Source: Actinomycetota bacterium
GTDB lineage: Bacteria > Actinomycetota > Actinomycetes > Streptosporangiales > Streptosporangiaceae
Assembly (NCBI GenBank): GCA_003168295.1
Contig: PMST01000624.1
Coordinates: 1 to 8,707 of the forward strand
Length of the DNA stretch: 8,707 nucleotides
Direction: 5' to 3'
This document shows, piece after piece, positions 6,298-8,707 of the stretch. The position numbers were made by a program, and so were the translations under genes. The notes beneath the pieces were generated by a model, which was not told the origin of the DNA, did no database searches, and worked only from the letters and a program-made list of their open reading frames with translations. Positions within the stretch are counted from its first letter, which is position 1. Each line of letters opens with the position of its first letter.

Positions 6298-6339
6298 TAG
6301 CGGTCGGGAGTCGCCCGCTGCGCGGGACCCCGTGCAAGC

Positions 6340-6358
6340 TCAAGCGAGTTCAAGCGAG
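6340..6358 (+). repeat. Tandem repeat TCAAGCGAG in the rplU leader
   Basis: Two copies at 6340-6348 and 6350-6358, a 10-base period, close to one helical turn. It lies downstream of the candidate promoter, so it would be in the transcript. No known element is recognised. Confidence 0.5.
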
Positions 6359-6373
6359 CCCGCCGTGGTGACA

Positions 6374-6385
6374 CCGGCGCGCCGG
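6374..6385. repeat. Perfect 12-base palindrome CCGGCGCGCCGG in the rplU leader
   Basis: A self-complementary 12-mer flanked by complementary CGTG (6364-6367) and CACG (6388-6391). As RNA the region 6364-6391 could fold back on itself. Chance occurrence is possible in DNA of this composition. Confidence 0.45.
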
Positions 6386-6390
6386 GGCAC

Positions 6391-6411
6391 GCAAGGAAAG
6401 CGCAAGGAAAG
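6391..6411 (+). repeat. Tandem repeat GCAAGGAAAGC ahead of rplU
   Basis: Copies at 6391-6401 and 6402-6411 (the second lacks the final C). Each carries AAGGAAA, which resembles a Shine-Dalgarno core, so the purine-rich entry region of rplU appears duplicated. The copy nearest the gene runs into the GAGAGAG run. Confidence 0.55.
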
Positions 6412-6417
6412 AGAGAG
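6411..6417 (+). promoter_or_regulatory. Ribosome binding site of rplU
   Basis: The purine run GAGAGAG ends seven bases before GTG 6425. With the match of the L21 N-terminus ([10 protein letters not shown]), it sets the start at GTG 6425 rather than ATG 6272. Confidence 0.55.
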
Positions 6418-6424
6418 ACCTCGG

Positions 6425-6811
6425 GTGTACGCGATTGTGCGCTGTGGCGGCAGGCAGGAAAAGGTCGCGCTGGATGAAGTCGTCACTGTCGACAAGCTTC
6501 CTGGCGAGACCGGCTCAAGCGTTACGCTGCCGGCCTTGCTGGTGGTGGACGGTGAGCGGGTCATCAGCGACCCCGCCGAAGTTGGCCGCTACCTAGTCAC
6601 GGCGGACATCGTCGGTGACACTGCAGGCCCTAAGATCAACATGATCCACTACCGGAATAAGACCGGCTACCGGCGGCGTCTGGGTCACCGGCAGAAATAC
6701 ACTCAAGTGCGGATCACCAGCATCGGCACCGAAGGCTCCGACACCAAGGGCAAGGCGGAGGCCAAGCCGAAGGCCCGGGCCAAGGCGTCGGCTCAGGCGC
6801 AGGAGGACTGA
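6425..6811 (+). CDS. rplU: 50S ribosomal protein L21
   Basis: A 128-residue protein with GTG start. L21 binds 23S rRNA in the large subunit. The conserved core runs from [24 protein letters not shown] to [30 protein letters not shown], ending at residue 100, which is the normal family length of about 100-105. Residues 101-128 are a Lys/Ala/Glu-rich tail ([20 protein letters not shown]) beyond the usual end; such low-complexity tails occur in some actinobacterial L21 proteins. Its last codons contain the AGGAGG ribosome binding site of rpmA, and only one base separates the stop from the rpmA start, so the two are one translational unit. A candidate promoter and a 120-base leader precede it. 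Confidence 0.96.
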   Translation: MYAIVRCGGRQEKVALDEVVTVDKLPGETGSSVTLPALLVVDGERVISDPAEVGRYLVTADIVGDTAGPKINMIHYRNKTGYRRRLGHRQKYTQVRITSIGTEGSDTKGKAEAKPKARAKASAQAQED

Positions 6812-6812
6812 G

Positions 6813-7076
6813 ATGGCACATAAGAAGGGTGCGTCATCGAGCCGCAACGGCCGCGACTCGAACGCCCAGCGCCTCGGCGTCAAGCGTTTCGGCGGCCAGC
6901 AGGTGAACGCGGGCGAGATCATCGTCCGCCAGCGCGGCACGCACTTCCACCCGGGCGAGGGTGTCGGCCGTGGCGGTGACGACACGCTGTTCGCGCTGGT
7001 CGAAGGCAAGGTTCAGTTCGGTATGCGCCGCGGCCGCCGGGCCGTCAGCATCGTCACCGCCGAGCCTCCGGCGTAG
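6813..7076 (+). CDS. rpmA: 50S ribosomal protein L27
   Basis: An 87-residue protein. It begins directly with [29 protein letters not shown], the mature-type N-terminus that reaches towards the peptidyl transferase centre. There is no cleavable Firmicutes-type leader peptide. The central [39 protein letters not shown] block is fully conserved in type. Start ATG is preceded by AGGAGG (6801-6806, 6-base spacing) inside rplU. The stop TAG lies within a pair of mutually exclusive stems (7064-7094), so RNA folding could overlap the 3' end of the gene. Confidence 0.97.
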   Translation: MAHKKGASSSRNGRDSNAQRLGVKRFGGQQVNAGEIIVRQRGTHFHPGEGVGRGGDDTLFALVEGKVQFGMRRGRRAVSIVTAEPPA

Positions 7077-7094
7077 CTCCGCCGAGGCGGAGGC
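7064..7094 (+). other. Two competing stems around the rpmA stop codon
   Basis: CTCCGCC 7077-7083 is complementary to GGCGGAG 7086-7092, best drawn as a 6-bp stem with a CGAG tetraloop. The same 3' arm can instead pair with the end of rpmA: GCCTCCG 7064-7070 with CGGAGGC 7088-7094. The two pairings exclude each other. A ribosome ending translation at 7076 would cover the upstream arm and favour the downstream stem. No T-run follows. Confidence 0.5.
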
Positions 7095-7097
7095 CGC

Positions 7098-7124
7098 GGG
7101 TACCGGCAACGGGGGTACCGGCAA
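7098..7124 (+). repeat. Direct repeat GGGTACCGGCAA, two copies 15 bases apart
   Basis: Identical 12-base copies at 7098-7109 and 7113-7124 in the rpmA-obg spacer, each containing GGTACC. The following bases to about 7165 show weaker repetition of a GTACGAAGTA-like string. No binding site is recognised. Confidence 0.6.
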
Positions 7125-7181
7125 GACGTACAGGCAGTACGAAGTACAAAGCCGTGCGAAGTATCAGCAGGGCGACCAGAA

Positions 7182-7212
7182 GGCGGGCCCGGGCAACCCG
7201 GCCCGCCTTTTT
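7182..7212 (+). terminator. Strong intrinsic terminator between rpmA and obg
   Basis: The left arm 7182-7193 and right arm 7197-7207 form an 11-bp GC stem with one bulged C (7190) and a CAA loop, followed by TTTTT at 7208-7212. This is the clearest rho-independent terminator in the window. It would end the rplU-rpmA transcript. Because obg starts 24 bases after the T-run with no visible promoter in between, it may act as a partial terminator that lowers obg expression relative to the ribosomal proteins. Confidence 0.85.
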
Positions 7213-7222
7213 CGTGTCAGAC

Positions 7223-7227
7223 AGGAG
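7223..7227 (+). promoter_or_regulatory. Ribosome binding site of obg
   Basis: AGGAG lies nine bases before GTG 7237 and directly abuts ATG 7228, which therefore cannot use it. It decides for GTG 7237, giving an N-terminus MAEFADRV that matches the actinobacterial Obg pattern. Confidence 0.7.
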
Positions 7228-7236
7228 ATGGACATC

Positions 7237-8664
7237 GTGGCGGAGTTCGCCGACCGGGTCACGCTGCAGGTGCAGGCCGGGCACGGCGGAAACGGCTGCG
7301 CCTCGGTTCACCGAGAGAAGTTCAAGCCGCTCGGCGGCCCGGACGGCGGCAACGGCGGGCGCGGCGGTGACGTGATTCTCGAGGTGGACGCGAGCTCGGC
7401 GACCCTGCTCGACTTCCACCGCCGTCCGGTCCGCCGGGCCGGCAACGGAAAGCAGGGCGAGGGCTCGAACCGCAGCGGCGGCAACGGCCCCGATCTGGTC
7501 ATCGCGGTGCCGAACGGGACCGAGGTGAAGACCGAGGACGGTGAGGTGCTCGCCGACCTGGTCGGGGTCGGCACCAGGTTCGTAGCGGCCGCGGGCGGCC
7601 GGGGCGGTCTCGGCAACGCGGCGCTGGCCTCGCCGCGGCGCAAGGCGCCCGGGTTCGCCCTCAAGGGCGAGCCGGGCCAGCAGCGTGACCTCATCCTGGA
7701 GCTCAAGACGGTCGCCGACGTCGGCCTGGTCGGCTTCCCCAACGCCGGGAAGTCCTCCATCATCGCGGCGATGTCCGCGGCCCGGCCGAAGATCGCCAAT
7801 TACCCGTTCACCACCTTGATCCCGAACCTGGGCGTGGTCGAAGCCGGCGAGGTCCAGTTCGTTGTCGCCGACGTGCCCGGCCTGATCCCGGGGGCAAGCC
7901 AGGGCAAGGGCCTGGGCCACGATTTCCTGCGGCACGTGGAGCGCTGCTCCACCCTGGTCCACGTGCTCGACTGCGCCGCCGAAGCCGCCGAACTGCCCGG
8001 CCGTGACCCGGTCGCGGACCTGGCGGCGATCGAGGAGGAGCTGGCCGCCTACGGCGACGCGACCGGCGCCGAGCTGGTCGGGCGGCCGCGGCTGATCGCT
8101 CTGAACAAGATCGACGTCCCGGCCGCGCGGGAGCGCGCGGACCAGGTCAAGCCCGAGTTCGAGGCCCGAGGCTACCAGGTCTTCGAGATCTCCGCCGCGA
8201 CCGGGGAGGGTCTGCGTCAGCTCGGCTTCGCGATGGCGGCGCTGGTCGCCGCGGACCGGGCCTCCCGTCCGGCCGAGCAGCCCGTCGAGCGGGTCAGAGT
8301 CCACGTGAAGGCCGCCGACGAGCCTGGCTTCGAGCTGGTACGGATCGGTGAGAGCTTCCTCATCCGAGGCGAGAAGCCGTTGCGGTGGGTCAGGCAGACC
8401 GATTTCAGCAACGACGAGGCGGTGGGCTACCTGGCGGACCGGCTGGCCCGCCTCGGCGTGGAGGAGGCGCTCGCCGAGGCGGGCGCCGAGCCAGGCGCCG
8501 AGGTCATGATCGGCGAACTGGACGACGCCGTGGTCTTCGACTGGGACCCGGCCGCTCCCATGTCCAGCGGAGCCCCCCGCTACGCCGGACACGGCGCCAA
8601 GGGCAGCAAGGGCGGCAAGCGGCACCTGGGCCCGCGCGGCACGGACTCCCGGCTCTCCTCGTGA
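7237..8664 (+). CDS. obg: Obg-family GTPase (ObgE/CgtA)
   Basis: A 475-residue GTPase that binds the 50S subunit and acts in ribosome maturation, stress response and, in streptomycetes, differentiation. Domains in order: the glycine-rich Obg fold (residues 1 to about 160; [30 protein letters not shown] and further Gly loops); the G domain, with G1 GFPNAGKS 166-173, G2 NYPFTT 188-193, G3 DVPG 212-215, G4 NKID 290-293 and G5 SAA 319-321; and the C-terminal OCT domain (about 345-430, including [18 protein letters not shown] from 361). A basic Gly/Ser tail of about 40 residues closes the protein. Start GTG 7237 is set by its ribosome binding site and homology; the frame stays open upstream through rpmA, so longer calls would be artefacts. 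It follows the terminator at 7182-7212, so its transcription depends on read-through or an unseen promoter. Confidence 0.96.
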   Translation: MAEFADRVTLQVQAGHGGNGCASVHREKFKPLGGPDGGNGGRGGDVILEVDASSATLLDFHRRPVRRAGNGKQGEGSNRSGGNGPDLVIAVPNGTEVKTEDGEVLADLVGVGTRFVAAAGGRGGLGNAALASPRRKAPGFALKGEPGQQRDLILELKTVADVGLVGFPNAGKSSIIAAMSAARPKIANYPFTTLIPNLGVVEAGEVQFVVADVPGLIPGASQGKGLGHDFLRHVERCSTLVHVLDCAAEAAELPGRDPVADLAAIEEELAAYGDATGAELVGRPRLIALNKIDVPAARERADQVKPEFEARGYQVFEISAATGEGLRQLGFAMAALVAADRASRPAEQPVERVRVHVKAADEPGFELVRIGESFLIRGEKPLRWVRQTDFSNDEAVGYLADRLARLGVEEALAEAGAEPGAEVMIGELDDAVVFDWDPAAPMSSGAPRYAGHGAKGSKGGKRHLGPRGTDSRLSS

Positions 8665-8707
8665 CGCCCGGGTCCCAGGGCCCGCCCGCGTCCCAGGGTA
8701 CGTCCGC
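8661..8707 (+). CDS. Possible start of the next gene, perhaps glutamate 5-kinase (3' end outside window)
   Basis: GTG at 8661 overlaps the obg stop as GTGA, a common coupling arrangement, and the frame is open for 15 codons to the window end. The visible residues ([15 protein letters not shown]) are low-complexity and identify nothing. proB commonly follows obg in actinomycetes, which is the only reason for the suggested name. No Shine-Dalgarno sequence is seen before this GTG, so the real start may lie beyond the window. Confidence 0.3.
   Translation, partial: MTPGSQGPPASQGTS
8672..8698 (+). repeat. Direct repeat GTCCCAGGG, two copies 18 bases apart
   Basis: Copies at 8672-8680 and 8690-8698 just after obg. 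The 18-base period keeps the frame of the possible GTG 8661 start, giving Ser-Gln-Gly twice. It could be a coding duplication or chance. Confidence 0.45.

Larger units (their letters stand above)
6114..6424 (+). other. 311-base non-coding spacer between rne and rplU
   Basis: No convincing gene is present. In order it holds: a perfect 8-bp stem (6119-6143); a second small stem GCCGG 6145-6149 with CCGGC 6156-6160; a 10-base direct repeat CCACCGGCTG (6153-6162, 6182-6191); a 7-bp stem GCCACCG 6181-6187 with CGGTGGC 6195-6201; a 12-base palindrome (6200-6211); an 11-base direct repeat (6224-6249); a candidate promoter (6289-6297); a short stem CCCGC 6314-6318 with GCGGG 6322-6326; a 9-base repeat (6340-6358); another 12-base palindrome (6374-6385); an 11-base tandem repeat (6391-6411); and the rplU ribosome binding site. 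The in-frame ATG at 6272 would add 51 unconserved residues to L21 and is rejected. Confidence 0.7.

Noticed and set aside
6272..6424. Upstream ATG extension of rplU (51 extra residues)
   Set aside because: The residues are unlike any L21 N-terminus, the region contains the candidate promoter and leader, and GTG 6425 has a ribosome binding site and the conserved N-terminus.
7228..7230. ATG as the obg start
   Set aside because: The ribosome binding site directly abuts it, so spacing is impossible; conservation begins at GTG 7237.
6961..7236. Long N-terminal extension of obg reaching into rpmA
   Set aside because: It overlaps rpmA in another frame and crosses an intrinsic terminator; GTG 7237 has the ribosome binding site and the conserved start.
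7054..8625. 523-residue open frame on the - strand opposite obg
   Set aside because: Same GC-bias artefact; the + strand holds a complete Obg with all GTPase motifs.

Overview
The window comes from a high-GC Actinomycetota genome. Codon third positions are mostly G or C, GTG starts are common, and the order rodA – radical SAM protein – DUF2344 protein – RNase E/G – rplU – rpmA – obg (– probably proB) is typical of Streptomyces-like and Streptosporangium-like actinomycetes. The genus cannot be fixed from the sequence. All recognisable genes lie on the + strand, and there is no tRNA, rRNA, insertion sequence, CRISPR array or phage signal.

Layout: 1-387 is the 3' end of a RodA-type SEDS peptidoglycan polymerase. 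461-2404 and 2406-3248 are a tightly coupled pair, a radical SAM protein (TIGR03960-like) and its 'radical SAM-linked' DUF2344 partner (TIGR03936-like); the reaction of this pair is unknown to me. A structured 234-base leader (3249-3482) precedes the RNase E/G gene at 3483-6113, whose conserved catalytic core sits between long disordered arms. A 311-base non-coding spacer (6114-6424) holds hairpins, palindromes, short direct repeats and a candidate promoter. It leads into rplU (6425-6811) and rpmA (6813-7076). A further 160-base spacer has two competing stems at the rpmA stop and a strong intrinsic terminator only 24 bases before obg (7237-8664). A possible 4-base overlap at 8661 begins the next gene.

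Functional theme: cell-wall elongation (RodA), RNA decay and rRNA processing (RNase E/G), 50S ribosome components (L21, L27) and a ribosome-assembly GTPase (Obg). The radical SAM/DUF2344 pair is the part with no established function, and its position beside RNA and ribosome genes makes an RNA- or ribosome-linked role a reasonable but unproven guess. The most interesting non-coding signals are the long branched hairpin just before the RNase E/G start, the G-quadruplex-type tract inside the DUF2344 gene, and the terminator between rpmA and obg.
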